Shown here: positions 10,791-23,225 of the stretch, piece by piece
Position numbering within the stretch: position 1 is the first letter of the stretch
Layout: every line of letters begins with the position of its first letter
NCBI GenBank assembly: GCA_019055375.1
Contig: JAHQIW010000275.1
Location: 1 to 64,000, forward strand
Reading direction: 5' to 3'
DNA: 64,000 bases
DNA from: Parelaphostrongylus tenuis
Lineage: Eukaryota > Nematoda > Chromadorea > Rhabditida > Metastrongylidae
Position numbers and translations under genes: made by a program
The notes under the pieces: generated by a model
What the model saw: only the letters and a program-made list of their open reading frames with translations
Databases searched by the model: none
Told to the model about the DNA's origin: nothing

Positions 10791-13700
10791 CCGAGGTTAT
10801 TAGACAATCGCTCTTGGGAATTTATTTCTAAACTTATGCTTTTGTCAATAAATAGGCTTTCCCGCGTCCATAGCCTTTTGGTTATCTTTAGTAGTCCTCA
10901 GTCACTCCCTTCTAAATCCCATAGCTTATAACTTCTATAGACAACTCGTGAAGTAGTATTCAACTATTAGCTTATCGTGAAGTCCTTGATTTCCTTAACT
11001 GTGGGCAGCCTATTCCAAATTTATCTAAACCTCTCATTAGCGTATTAAACTCTAACGTTGAATTATGGATTCACGACAACACTACCTTCAGTTGTACGAT
11101 TCTTTCAAACTGGTAGATTGACCTGATTTTAGAAATCGTACACACTAATTATGGTTTTAAAATTAATTTTTGCTAATATATACGTTAATACTCGGTGTTG
11201 TTATTTATGTCATTTCTTGATGAGAGACTATTGATATAACGGTTTAATTCCCCAACTTTGACTTGTGCAATTCGTACAAGCAAACCAACAAAAAATAAGA
11301 CTTTGCATTCGGGCACAATCTTTGCTCCGGTAATGGATGGCATTTCTCGACATTGGTTCCAAAACACCGCTATTATAAAGTAATAGTTATTTGATAACAT
11401 TAATTTAAAGATTCTGAAGCTAGGTATGCGGAAATCTCGCTCTATTCTTCTGTGGGTTAGGCTTTTCGTTTTCGTTGTACATTGCCAAATAAACCTGCTA
11501 ATACAACAAGACTTGAGCAGTTGACATCCAATGGCATTTTCTGGTTGCTTGATTGACAACCTCGTACTTGCTGAAAAAGAAGATCAAATGGACATTCAAT
11601 CAATGCGAGGTTAATTGATAATCGGTCATGGGACTAGACTTAAGCAATTCAAAACTATATACTAAAAGCCTGTGAACGTGTGGAGGAAATGTTAGAGTTT
11701 CAGGGCTTTCTAGAATTTTTTCAACGCGGAGAAAAAACTTCAAACTCAAGTGCAAAACTCATTTTTCATCTAGCTGCTACAGTGCATAATATGTCCTCCT
11801 CAAAACTGAATGGATCTTCAAAATTGTCGAGATTTAAACTTTTGGACGGCATTTGAAACTCTTAAAAAAGCAGGAAATTCGTACCTTTCTCAAGGGTTGA
11901 CACGTGTGCGGATAACGAAGATGATTCAAGAATATTCAATCCAGACATTCATTGCTCAAATAAGTCACTACGCTCATTCATTGCTTCGCTTTCAAACAAA
12001 CGGTTTATTTCATCCTTAAAACCTTTTAATTGTGTACAAGTCTCGTCCTGTTTCTTATAGAACGCTTGAAGAACGATCTCCAAAAATTACCTTCTACTTA
12101 CGACAGGTATTCATCTTTTTTGTTCGTAAACGTAGTTAAATTTTTGCGAGACTTTACATAAATGCACATCTCAAGAAAACTCCTTTATCCACATTTGACG
12201 AAAGTAAGTTGTCGTATGAAAGTAGAATTAACAATGCTGTGATGGAAGAAGACAAAACCGTAATTCCACCGTTTAGTTCAAGAATCCTTGCTTTTCCTTC
12301 ATGGTTTGAGGTGAATAGCCATTTCACATACTTTGGACCACAGTCATTTCACATACTTTGGACCACACGTATAGTGGCCGAGTGGTTGTGCTGCTCGAAG
12401 CGGGACGCGCGAGCTAAGCCCCGTCGCCCAGCACTCTCCGGTAGTCAACAACGAACACCCTATGGAACCATACAGCCAGACTATCCTTGAGAATGCAAGA
12501 AAACGCGTTCAAGCAGTATTCTGCGACGTTTAGGAAGATGACGAAAAAACGAGATGAATACTGACGGTGCTGAGATCCGCACATTGAAGAGAAGAAGCAC
12601 TATGAAAACCAACTGATAATGTGTCAAAAAAAGCTCACAAATTACGTTGCATATTATTGTCGCATACTGCTAAGAAGTATGCATTTCGACATCTTCATAA
12701 CTGGTGATCATTTTTTTATTAAAGTTTTATTTCTTTACGAAAATAGAATGGCATTCAGGATCAAGTTTTATGGGTTATTTTTTTTTTACTGAATAGAATT
12801 TTGCTTTACAATCGTCTATCATAAAATGAATTATTCAAAAGCTCTTTGTGACTGAATAAAATGGCTTTAAAGGAACTACTTTTTGAACAGCTCATTCTAG
12901 TTTTGGGTCATAAGTTTTGAAAATAGTTTAAACTTAGTCCACTATAAAAATTTGAGTTTGACTAAGTATTTGTACGAAATGCAACGATGTGAGAGATAAG
13001 CGTGCTATGCCTGCAGAAGACATTACGGCTAATCAAGATTGATGTCCGTTAAGCAAATTCAAGGTGTAGGGTAAGAAATTGAAAACGTTGCTAATCGCTC
13101 AATTTTCCAACAGTTTTGAGCTGGAAGCAAAATTAGTTTCTATGTTTGGAGAAAGTCCATGGAATTGCTTCAAGCAGAGCGTATTGTAAAACGCATGAGT
13201 TTTCTGAAGTTCAAATCACATTGTGAAGTAATTTCATGATTCGCTAAGCTTTACAATGAGTCAGTTGAACTGAAGGAACGCAGGGTTTCTAAAATACTGA
13301 TGAAAGAAAAAACTACTATACCTACTAACCCACCCACATTTATTCGAATGGAATTTCTCATAGATGATTAGGGTTTGGACAATTTCAAAACTTTTGACGT
13401 AAATGCAAAGTTCATACTACTACTGAAATAGTTTCTTCGGTCTATTTTATTAATTCACAGAGTGCCTTTGAATGAATCATGTTCTTACGGACTATAGCAG
13501 ATCAGATTTTCATTCAGCGATAACAAAAACCATCCACAAAATTAATTCGGTCGCTATTCGATTTCTGTAAAGAAGCAAACGTTTTGATAAAGAACTTACT
13601 TCCAATCATGAGGGTATCGAAATGCGTAACACTTGGTAGTATATTGACTCCAATATGCAAAGTCAATTATAAAATAAGCGATGGAATTATGGCATTGCTA

Positions 13701-15655
13701 ATTGGCACCACATTTTGTGAGTTTCAGCTTTGAAAAACGACAACGCATTTATCAAATTTGGGCTAGGAAAAGAGCACTCTTTCTCCAATTAATGCTCGAA
13801 TTTGTAGATTCTCTTGCAAGTTCAACGAAGCTTACGGACGAACAAGATAAACTGCACATAGTATTATCAATTGTTCTCATAAGTTGTGGTCGTGTATTGG
13901 CTGTTCAATTGATAACTTCAGGTTATTCTTCAGCACCGAAAAGTTACTAAGTAACCTGAAGTAGATTGCCCAACTTTGCACGAGTTTGCCAAGCGAGACT
14001 TTTACGAAGAACCACTAATGCTTGGATTACAACTGTTTACAGCAATAGTGAATACAGTATAAGCAAGCTGACTATATATAGTGGAGCGAGTAGATACGAA
14101 ATTCTACGGTTAATTGGAATACTGGACGATACGGAATCAGCCCACCCGACATCATCGGACTATCGTAAAGACGAACGTCAGTGGGTTACTGCCTAGACGA
14201 AACCAGCGGGCCACTGTCCAATGGAAATCAGCGTCGTCTGAACTCTTGACTCATTTTTAGACGGACCGATGACAAAAAGTCTCACTAACGGGAAACAGAA
14301 ACCGTATTGTCGAGAACGAGTGCGAGCATAAAGAATTACTGGTAAACAAGTGATGTCAAGAAACATCAAAGGCTGCGAACCGAAACTTCAATGGAATTGT
14401 AACAAAACAACTTCTACCATGTTTGCCGGAAACTGATGTTATTATGTTTAGGAATAGACCTACTGTATAAATTCATGTGAAATCTTAAACAATGTCTAAG
14501 AAGATTCAATCAAAATAGCAACAACCACAGGTGAGAGTTAACGCAGGAAATTTGTAATAATAAGGAAATAGTCACTATCCGAGAGTAGTTACTATATGTG
14601 CAATAAATAACAAATTCACTAATATACATGGATTAATAATACACACTCGATAGCCCGAGTCTCGACAATTTGATGCTAAAACTGATTTTGAAACGGTTTA
14701 TGTAAAGAGCTGCTAGAGAAAAAAAAAAGCCATACCTCGCACTTGAAGTACAAGGTTGAGGAAAAACTTCCTTAACATCCGCAAAAAAATCAAATTTCAT
14801 GTTTGTTTTGCACACTATTGTTTATTTTAATTCATGGGAATACTTTAGAAATATTTTGATGGTGAAGCCCCACTACTGCGCTAGTTGTAGTGCGACAGCT
14901 GTAGCGAACCTACGATGCACTGGAGGAAAATTATCCGATGTTGATTCGTCGAAAGCGCGAGCTATTTCAGCAAGATAGCGCCAACTCACACCGCAAAGAC
15001 GAGTGAGGAGAAGTATGATGAATTGGAGAGAATCTAGGAGTTGCCTCATCCAGCCCATCCGATTATGGTTCAATTTCCGTTCAACGAAACATTTCCCGCG
15101 CGAATGCCGTTTCAAGAGATTTGATCAAGTGGGAGATGCATGTTAGGTGTTTTTTGATTCAAAGCTCAAGGATGGTATTTCAAACAGGTCCGAAAGTTGC
15201 AGATCGTTGGCAGAAAATTATGAAAAACGAGTTCTTTAATATGAAGCATAATTACTGCGGTTTTTCATTGAATTTATACACAAGTTTGAATTTTCAGCAG
15301 ACGCTAAGAAAGTTCTTCCTTGTCCGAGTAGTTAGCTCGTCAATTGAACTTTATAGCAGGTCTATTTGACAGTGTGAAGCGAAAAAAAATTCTGCACTCA
15401 TAAAACGATAGAACAAGGCCTCCTCCACAGTTCTTGTACAAATATCTAGAAATTCGGGAAAGTCTACAATGTCTAATTAAGTGACGCTGTGCACAGCGAT
15501 TTCAACTACCGCTTCGAAGGCGCATCATTCAACGACAATCGCGCGATTTTCTTTGCTCATTTGGAAATCTATCTCTTCTGTAAAGAGAATTTCTTGGTTT
15601 CTTGTATAGGCGTTGCAGAGGAGACTTTGTCCTATCGTTCAAGAGTACAAAGTTT
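10791..15655. other. No gene seen
   Basis: Almost 5 kb of AT-rich DNA. The open frames I inspected, including 11185-11559, 13702-13950 and 13966-14196, have no family resemblance and no convincing splice partners. No RNA gene was recognised. Confidence 0.45.
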
Positions 15656-15687
15656 CCCAATATGTGGAGTACTGTGCAAAAACGTTT

Positions 15688-15758
15688 GCGTCAGCCGGGA
15701 TTCGAACCCACATCTCACTCTTTCCGGGAACGTATGCTAACCGTTGCACTACCGAAGC
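15688..15758 (-). ncRNA. tRNA-like sequence (pseudo-tRNA), left arm
   Basis: A 71-nt cloverleaf-like sequence on the minus strand. A 7-nt 5' end (GCTTCGG) faces a CTGACGC 3' end, with a D-arm-like segment, a CGTT/CCGGGAA/AGAGTG anticodon-arm-like stem, and a T arm with GGGTTCGAATCCC. The loop lacks the usual U33, and several copies exist inside repeats. It is therefore more likely a tRNA-derived repeat part than a working tRNA. Confidence 0.6.
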
Positions 15759-16223
15759 TCGTTTTGCACAGCACTCTTATTTACGCTATAACGCGTTGTC
15801 TGCCAACAGCCGACCGTCGACGATATGGCGGGGCAGCCGCTATCGGCACTGAACCCACTTCAGTTGACAGACATTGGATATCGATAATCAGTCATAATTC
15901 TTTCTATTTTGACTGCCACTTGCAGTGGTATGATCTTATTAGTATATTCAATATGTGGAGTACCGGAAAGGGTGAGATCTGGGTTCGAATTCTGGCAGAC
16001 GCAAACGTTTTTGCACAGTACTCTACATATTGGATATACTAATAAGATCGTAACACTGCAAGTGGCAGTCAAAATAGAAAGAATTATGACTGATTATCGA
16101 TATCCAATGTCTGTCAACTCAAGTGGGTTCAGTGCCGATAGCGGCCTGCCCCGCCATGCCTTCGACGGTTGGCTGTTGGCAGACAACGCGTTATAGCGTA
16201 AATAAGAGTGCTGTGCAAAGCGA

Positions 16224-16294
16224 GCGTCGGTAGTGCATCGGTTAGCATACGCTTCCGGAAAGAGTGAGATCTGGGTTCGAATCCCGGCTGACAC
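16224..16294 (+). ncRNA. tRNA-like sequence (pseudo-tRNA), right arm
   Basis: Mirror partner of the left-arm copy. GCGTCGG at 16224-16230 faces CTGACAC at 16288-16294 (one mismatch). GGTTAGCATA is D-arm-like, CGCTT and GAGTG pair around a CCGGAAA loop, and CTGGG TTCGAAT CCCGG makes a full five-pair T arm. Total 71 nt. C replaces U at loop position 33, so it is probably not a functional tRNA, but the pol III boxes look intact. Confidence 0.65.
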
Positions 16295-16399
16295 AAACGT
16301 TTTTGCACAGTACTCCACATATTGGGTATATAATAAGATCATACCACTGCAAGTGGCAGTCAAAATAGAAAGAACTATGACTGAGTACAAAGTTTGATA

Positions 16400-17150
16400 G
16401 TCTTCGGTTATGAGGGCCAAATTGAAATCCGATTTCACTCAATGCATAGGGACATGAAATAGGATTGTAAGCAACCATTCAAAAGCTGGGACTTCATGTT
16501 ACAGCCCCACGGCGCCATTTTTCGAAAAAGCTCTTTTTTGGGCTGTTACAGAGGAGATTTTTTGCGTAGCAGATGCGCATATTTCTCGCCGGACAGAACT
16601 CTTTCTTTGGACCTCAAGTAATTATTCGATAGCGTAATCGATGCTGATTCCAGCGTTGTTATAATATCCCAAAAAGACCGTTTCTCTGTAAAGTAGCAGG
16701 TAAAATAAATTTAATTCGCATATGCGGTCTAGGGTTATTTGGTCAAGTGACGTGCTGCTGACGCGATTTCGTAGGAAGGGTCCAAAATTCAATGATTATC
16801 GCCTCAAGGCGCGTGGCCGCCTTAGCCAGCTCACGTGAATCGGCCAAAGAGCCCCTTGGTTACAAATGGGATTTTACCTTATTTTATCTGCTGCGTTGCA
16901 GAGAAGTGGTCTTTCAAGGATATTACTACAGCCTTGGAATCAGCAACGGTTACGCTATCGAATAACTACGAATAGCCTAAAGCAGGAGTTTCATCCGGCG
17001 TGAAATATGCTCGTCTACAACGCAAGAAATCTCCTCTGTAACAACGTAAAAAAAACACCTTTTTGAAAAACGGCGACGTGGAGCTGTGCCTGCCCTGCTC
17101 AGCAAATGAGATCAGTTTTTCATTTGTCCCCTCATATCCGGATAGAATTG
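16400..17150. mobile_element. Large foldback element, ~290-bp arms
   Basis: The left arm (about 16400-16720) and right arm (about 16855-17150) are inverted copies. Both carry TGTTACAGAGGAGATTT, GCGCATATTTC or its counterpart, TTATTCGATAGCGTAA and GCTGATTCCA. Ends carry the ATGAG.GG.CAAA..GAAA motif shared with elements at 39171-39440 and 56590-56850. The middle (16730-16990) contains the GGCCAAAGA dispersed repeat. No transposase seen. Confidence 0.75.
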
Positions 17151-18273
17151 AAAATTTTATTTTGTCTCACATTGCGAGATGAATTCGTTACCAAGTTCAA
17201 GCGGCTGGCTAACTACTTCGAGTGCAAAATATGATTTTTTGTTCTGCAGTGTTCTATACAGACCGTTTCAAAAACCATTCTAAGCATCAAATCGTTCACA
17301 TTCGAGCTCTCGAATGGCTTTCACAATCCATGTATATTATTAAATTTGATGTTCCTTGCTCTAATGCCAAAATTTATGATATGAGCCTGATTTCAAGGTT
17401 TTTGGAAATTCATTCTAAAAGGGCATTTTTACAAACAGTTCATACTTGCAGGTGCCGATGCACACAATCATGAAGTGATTAAGATGAAATAAACCGTTTC
17501 TTCAAAGCAGAGCAATAGATAAGATTCAGTGACCTGTTTAACGATGGATAGCTGAGGTCGCTACTCTTAGATAATTCTCGTTACCCTCACCCTGTTTGAC
17601 CCTTTTGAGGAAAATGAGCGTTCCACTTTTTTGGTATTTTAGTAGTCATGCGATAGCTTGAATCTTGAAAATTTCAAGAGTATACTCGTTTTGAAATAGG
17701 AATTTTGATTGCGCTGTAATAGCGAAAAGAGGATTGGATTTTGCACTTGACGCGCATTTCCAATCGTCTACTCGCGTAGAGTGCTTCATATGTGGCGGAC
17801 AAATTTTGTTATAAAACTTAATTTTCTTCTCTGCTTTGAGAAAATTCCGGAGAAAAACACATGAGGTACTCTAAGATTTCCTCAACATGTTCATATGTTT
17901 TTCATGTGTATACTTAAACTTCTTAAAAGCTAAGGCTGCTTGGGCTTAGGTTTATTAGTGGGTTTATCTAGCATTATATAACGAAAATAAAAGTATAAAG
18001 CCCACACGACGATGTAAAAAGTTATTGTACACTGATCTCCAGAGTAACCGAAATTTATGCTATCAAATAAGCGATACAGCGGTGGCTCGGTGATGATGTT
18101 GGGAAATCCCACCCACCATCGGAGCAAAAACTGCGCCTCGTTTGCGAAATCCAATTTCATCTTGATTTTTGTAAATCTCGCAGCTTCCTGAAGAAAGCAT
18201 TAAGTCGAAAATCATTACAATGCGCACTTCAATGTAATCTATTGCATTACTTTGACAAGCCAAATCATAGTGA
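17151..18273. other. No gene; one ~130-bp dispersed repeat unit
   Basis: At 17630-17765 lies a copy of the common repeat with the order GATAGCTTGAAT, GAAAATTT, GCGCTGTAATAGCGAAAA, then TTTGCACTTGACGCGC. The rest, up to the 3' UTR of secreted gene B, shows no gene or other repeat. Confidence 0.5.
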
Positions 18274-18279
18274 TTTATT
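18274..18279 (-). terminator. Poly(A) signal AATAAA of secreted gene B
   Basis: AATAAA on the minus strand about 75 bp past the stop codon of copy B. Another AATAAA lies just upstream at about 18282-18287. Confidence 0.5.
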
Positions 18280-18351
18280 CGTTTATTGTCGCTGTAGTGT
18301 TAAAAACAGGTTGAGTGAGAATGTTCGTCTGGAACACCTCACGGTTAAATT

Positions 18352-19881
18352 TCAGTTTCCTCCGACTGTTGCCGATGCCGAGAAGAAGTTCGAACGATAT
18401 GGACCCGATGCCAGCATTCGAACCGCTCTGTTCAGTGCACTTTGCCACATCTCTTTCGACCAATTCGCCATGATGATATTTGTGGTCTAAACAGACGAAT
18501 TGTAAAGATCATCTAGGGTTTGTACAAAAGGAGTACAACTCCGACCGAGAGAGTTCCTGATATTGTTGAATAAGTGCTGTTAATAGATGTTATTGTCACC
18601 ATCATGGCAGGTGCTACCATACATGCCTTCATTTCATCATTCATATTAGTGCAAATTCCGGTCACTGTGTTGCTCATGATGATGCAGCTCGGTGGATCAT
18701 CCATTTTTACTGCAAGAAATTAAAAGTTCTAGAAGTGACTTTTTTCTATTACAGCAAACGTCTAAAAGGGCATGTGACAGTTTTTAACAATTCTTTTGAC
18801 TCGTTCTTCAAAAGGGTCTGAGTCGAACACACATTGAATAATGTATCATTCTCAGAAAAGATGTAAAACAAGACTCATTTGAAAAAACCATCCATTTCAA
18901 AGGCGGCAGTTGTAGCGCCGTTTTGAAAGCTTTTTTTTTCATATTCAGAGATAATTTCTAGCAATTATCTATGAGCTGTTCGCTTCTGTTTTCTTAAGAG
19001 TCATAAACACAATTATGCTTTTTTGATGCCTATAATACATATGCCTAGAAGTTTCAAAGCGATGTTGAATATTGGGAACCTACCCATTTCTGCTAGACTA
19101 AGAACAACTTTCCGGCAATTTAATGGCTCGTAAGTGGTCGTAACATTAAGCTGACTCAAAATGGTCGAGATTACAGCCTCAGGTAAGAGTGCGCTGCGTC
19201 CTTGGCTTTCAAGAACGTCGAAAACCTGAGGAACAAATTTTTTTTACCACTTTAAGAAGCTTATGTGAAAGAGTTTCATTTAGGTCATGTAACGCTCTAT
19301 CAGTCATTTTAAGACTAATAGAAAAAAATGTTAGAAAATTGGAGCCCACTTCTTATGCCTTTCAGTTCTTACCAAAAAAATGAAGTATAAAGTTTACAGA
19401 CTCACTGTTTGCATTACAAGACGTTGTACAAACCCCTTTGCCCTATCCGCACTAGTTGCAATACCAGGAACCCGAGCAGCAACTGCAGAGTCTGTAGAGT
19501 AAGCCATGTTAACAGGCAAAGTGAAACCGCTGACGGTGAATGTCCTGGTACCGCTGTAACGAAGTTTCGCAAATTTCTAATGAATAATCAAATACCAAGC
19601 CACTATGTTAGATGATTTTCTAGGTTCACCTCTTTTTGCATTTCAAATTAAAATCGTTGCATTAGAAGCATCAAAATACCACAGCTCTTGGGTATTGGTG
19701 GAGTGTTATATATGTTTATCCAAATTAGGGCTGACAAAGTTTCATTTAAGATTGCAATATTTTTAACAATCTTCTATTCATCACCTTGACCTGCAGGCAC
19801 CACTCCACATCCGAGCGCTGTCGTGATTATAGCCGCCACGGAAATCGCAAAGGAACTAGTCGGAATTGCTTTCATAATCAT
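18352..19881 (-). CDS. Secreted protein, family copy B (possible frame defect)
   Basis: Exons on the minus strand: 19791-19881, 19406-19553, 19084-19225, 18546-18709 and 18352-18486. The order and blocks match copy A: signal peptide ending ITTALGCGVVPA; RTFTVSGFTLPVNMAYST; ALLPEAVISTILSQLNVTT; SNTVTGICTN; TISGTLS/TTNIIMANWSKEMW; and FFSASATVGGN at the end. Junctions 2-3, 3-4 and 4-5 are in phase. The junction between exons 1 and 2 is not: both possible donors (GTCAAG at 19790 or GTGATG just beyond) leave one base, while the only good acceptor (TTACAG) needs two. Either one base has been lost in the genome or assembly, or exon 1 is spliced differently. I know no function for the family. AATAAA lies about 75 bp past the stop. 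Confidence 0.75.
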
Positions 19882-21044
19882 TTTCACTTTCAGAGAATCT
19901 GAAAAGAACAGGTTCCCATGGTTTTTATTAGATCATTCAGAAAGCCACAACGAATTCGGCACTCAGCACGCATTCACGGGTGACATCGCCTTGGCAGCTC
20001 TTTCACTTTATGAGAAATTCAAGGGCTCCTAACTCGCCTAATGCAAAGCAGAATATTTGAAGCACGTTCTATGACAGATTATGTTACTCCATTGCACATA
20101 GGCATCAATTAACATGGCCAAATGCATAATGAATGTAGAATGATGATAAACTGCGTGAAAGAGACCACTACAACAGAAATTCCAGTGAATGAACATATTT
20201 CTCAAGTATCGCAATTAAAATTTGGTTCCCGCCTTCTCATTTCTGATGCTGCGACATGAAATAGCGATTTCCCACAAATAAAATATTCGCGATTGAAAAA
20301 GCTCCAAAATCACACTTGCACTCTTAGGAGCAAATCTGTGGCGGAAGAGATCGAACGATAAAACGGAGAAGAATCTTTGCGAAACATTTTTGACAACAAA
20401 CATTTGTGAAAGATATATTGTGCCCGATCTTATGTTGCACACATCCACACATTTAGCACGCCTACAAAATATCCTTTGTTGACGAAAAAGTTGAATGAAT
20501 GCCAAACAGAAACTATGGAATTTCGCTGAAAGATTCAAAGACAAAAGGGAAATGAGCTATCATCAAAGTGAACTGACCTATACTATTTAGCAATCCACAT
20601 AAAAAATGACGTTTCGGAACAATTCGGTTTACATTTTCTTTCTACGACTGATTTTGAAAACTTGTTCTTTCGAAGACTCCGATATATTCAGAGGTCGATC
20701 CAGCTATTTCAAAGGTTTTGTTTAACGTCAGTGGCTTACGTGCGTTTTGGCGATCGGAAGAATAGGGAAGAGTCCGCTTCTCTACTTTCTAGGGGTGCGC
20801 ATGAGGCGTGTGGCTTTGACAAGTGAGCAAGACCTTCGAAATGTCGGTTCACAATCTTCGACGAAACACTTTTATAGAAGCAGTACCCGATTTTTGCTAT
20901 GTTGTATACAGTATTGTATTCAAAGTGCAAGAAAAATGCTGTAGCGCAGCTGTCCACTTTGAATGAAATGATACTGCTATAGCACAATATTACTTATTCA
21001 TCCCATGACCGACACTCTATTAACCTCGGCATAGTTTCAATAAA
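19882..21044. other. No gene seen
   Basis: Upstream flank of secreted gene B. Open frames at 20215-20544 and 20736-20987 match nothing I know. The GAAAAATGCTGTAGCG string near 20930 recalls one near 6600. Confidence 0.45.
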
Positions 21045-21276
21045 TGAATAGTTTCTTCTGTTTAGCCGTTCCGAGATTTTATTGATATTATTTATTGAAT
21101 ATTACACAATATTCGAGGTGGCTAACGTTTCGGCGGGTCGCCTTCGTCAGAGCCTGGAAAGATCGAATATTGTATATTCAAGCTGCATTACTGACTGTAT
21201 TGTTGTATGCTTTGCTAATATTCAATAAACAATATCAATAACACCTCGGAATGGCTAAACAGAAGAAACTATTCAA
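21045..21276. mobile_element. Short MITE-like element with ~60-bp inverted ends
   Basis: GAATAGTTTCTTCTGTTTAG near 21046 is repeated inverted at the right end (about 21255-21274), and the pairing runs on through GATATT.TTTATTGAATATTA. The inside carries CGTTTCGGCGGGTCGCCTTC and GTCAGAGCCTGGAAAGATC, related to the foldback element at 10.2 kb. Total about 230 bp, non-coding. Confidence 0.75.
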
Positions 21277-22965
21277 TTACTTAGTCAGTCCTATTCGGCG
21301 TTCATACACATTTAGCAGAGCCGATGATTCCACAAGCTGATGTGCCTTCGGTTATCTGCAAAACAGAGAAGCCACAATTATTAAGCTTCGAGTAGGACAA
21401 TTATCGCTAACATACTGCCTTACGATCATAACTTTCTAGTTGTAGAACCCTGAGTAAAAAGGCGCTCAGAATAACTTGTCCAAGTCGGCGCTCTCTAAAT
21501 AGTAGATGTTCAAACTGGTCAATAATACTTTCGACTATCTAATCAGTTTGTTGGGGAACTAGTGTACGCTCTTCGATATTACTGAGCACCGCCCTCATCG
21601 TTTACATCATTGAGACAAGGAAATGGCCCCAGCCGATGTTTTCCGCTTTGTTTCTATACAACAAGCAACGATTGCCTTAGTGGGCCGTTTTGAGAAGAAT
21701 CCCAAATGCATGTGCAACTCCATTTAGCTGCCTCATTCCTATGGAGCAGTTTTTCTGCCGGTAAGTGAATTAGCTAAAATGGCACCACTACGGTAGCAGT
21801 CTTTGTAATCGGAGGCATGCTTACACTCTGAGGAATAGGAATTCGAATTTCTGCACTTGTTCCACTCCAATTTACTTCTAACCTTAGGGACTGAATAAGT
21901 GGATTTAATTGCTTATTTCAAGAAGATAACATTTAAGGATTTTCAGAGAACCTTCTTAACAAACATTCGAGAATTGAAATAAACCATTGAGAAATTTGTA
22001 GATTTTAGCACAAATAGTGAGACTTCAGTACAATTATGTAGCAAAAACTTTGTTTCGTCTGCACATCGCAAAGAATTTGAGAGAAATTACCGGTGTTCCA
22101 TATACATCCACATTCAACCAGAAATTTAGAAAGTTTGAACAGATGAGTAAAGAAGCGTTCACTCATAATCACATCAGCCGCGTTTTTGAAAAAGGTGAAT
22201 CTTACTTCTAATCTCTATACACTCCAATATTATGAAGTGCAGGATTCCTGTACCTTCCGACAAGACTTGATGCTTCAACGCAGTCGTTTTTCCTGTCACT
22301 AATTTTGACATGGCTTCCGATTTGCTTCATCATAGTGGAAGGCGATTCTAGCATTAAGCATGCATTCTCGAAAGAAAGTGATTCTAACAACAAGCCTATA
22401 TTCTCGAGAGATTTTATTTGTGTGCTGTGGTAACGACAAGATTATCACGTTCCGCTTTCCGGCTTGAACTTCTTATAGTATTTTGAGATACTTTGCCGTC
22501 GCGAAGAAATGTAATGTCTCTACGAAAATTACTATAAATGTGTTTGTGGAGAACAAAATCGCACATACCCACTGAAAGAAACGTTTTCAACGGAAAAGAG
22601 CACCTCCTGAAGTTTAGACGATTTTGCCCTCTTCGGAGACGTCTTGCAACTGTAAGACTATCGAGTCATGTTGCAATTTCTCTGTCAAAAACTAAACAAG
22701 ATTCTGCTCACTATTGACGCAGTTTATTTTTGCATCTAAAAATCTATTCGCACTTCCATTTTATACGACTATCTATATATCACATCTACCGGACAAACAC
22801 ATGTCAGCTCAAATGTCCCAACGTCTCAGCTTATTTTTTGCTTTATCGGTTGCAATAGAAAGATATTGAAACACAGAGATCTGCGACCAAATGATACGAG
22901 CTTTCATTTTATAAGGACACGAGAACTGCATTCTAGAAAAGCTATTGCTCAATGCAAAATTCAGA
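21277..22965. other. No gene seen
   Basis: No supported gene or repeat. The open frame at 22017-22211 on the plus strand is unremarkable. Confidence 0.45.
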
Positions 22966-23225
22966 AATGATTTTATTTGACCGCCACTTGCGGTGTTATG
23001 ATGTTACAATATGCCCAATATGTAAAGTGTTGTGCAAAAGCGTTTGCGGCAGACAGGATTTGAACCCACATCTCACTGTTTCCGGAAGCGTATGCTCACC
23101 GTTGCACCACCGACGCTCGTTTTGCACAGCACTCTTTCTACGGCAAGAGTGAGACCTGGGTTCGAATTCCGGCTGACGCAACGTTTTTGCACAGCACTAT
23201 ACATATTGGGGGTTAATAAGCGATT
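22966..23225. mobile_element. tRNA-like foldback repeat, second locus
   Basis: Starts with GACCGCCACTTGCGGTGTTATGA-like sequence as at 15.9 kb. A minus-strand tRNA-like copy (23046-23116) and an inverted plus-strand 3'-half copy (about 23140-23180, with CTGGGTTCGAATTCCGG) follow. GTTTTTGCACAGCACT and CATATTGGG mark the right end. Same family as 15656-16335, but one arm is shortened. Confidence 0.75.
23046..23116 (-). ncRNA. tRNA-like sequence (pseudo-tRNA)
   Basis: 71 nt on the minus strand beginning GCGTCGG, with GGTGAGCATACGCTTCCGGA in the D and anticodon regions and GTGGGTTCAAATCC as T arm. The 3' end CTGCCGC leaves one mismatch in the acceptor stem. Same family as the copies at 15.7 and 16.2 kb. 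Confidence 0.6.

Larger units (their letters stand above)
15656..16335. mobile_element. Foldback element with internal tRNA-like folds
   Basis: Arms of about 300 bp (15656-15950 and 16029-16335) are near-perfect reverse complements. They flank an 80-bp centre that itself begins AATATGTGGAGTAC and ends GTACTCTACATATT. Outer ends read CCAATATGTGGAGTACTGTG and its complement. Each arm contains a complete tRNA-like sequence, and the centre carries a third, 3'-half copy with TGGGTTCGAATTC. No open frame for a transposase. Confidence 0.85.

Noticed and set aside
16224..16294. Possible functional tRNA gene with a GGA anticodon
   Set aside because: It folds as a cloverleaf but lacks U33, has no long variable arm expected of tRNA-Ser, and sits in both arms of a foldback element.
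15489..16478. Many overlapping open frames on both strands with similar peptides
   Set aside because: They are translations of the inverted arms of a foldback element; the similarity is due to the palindrome.
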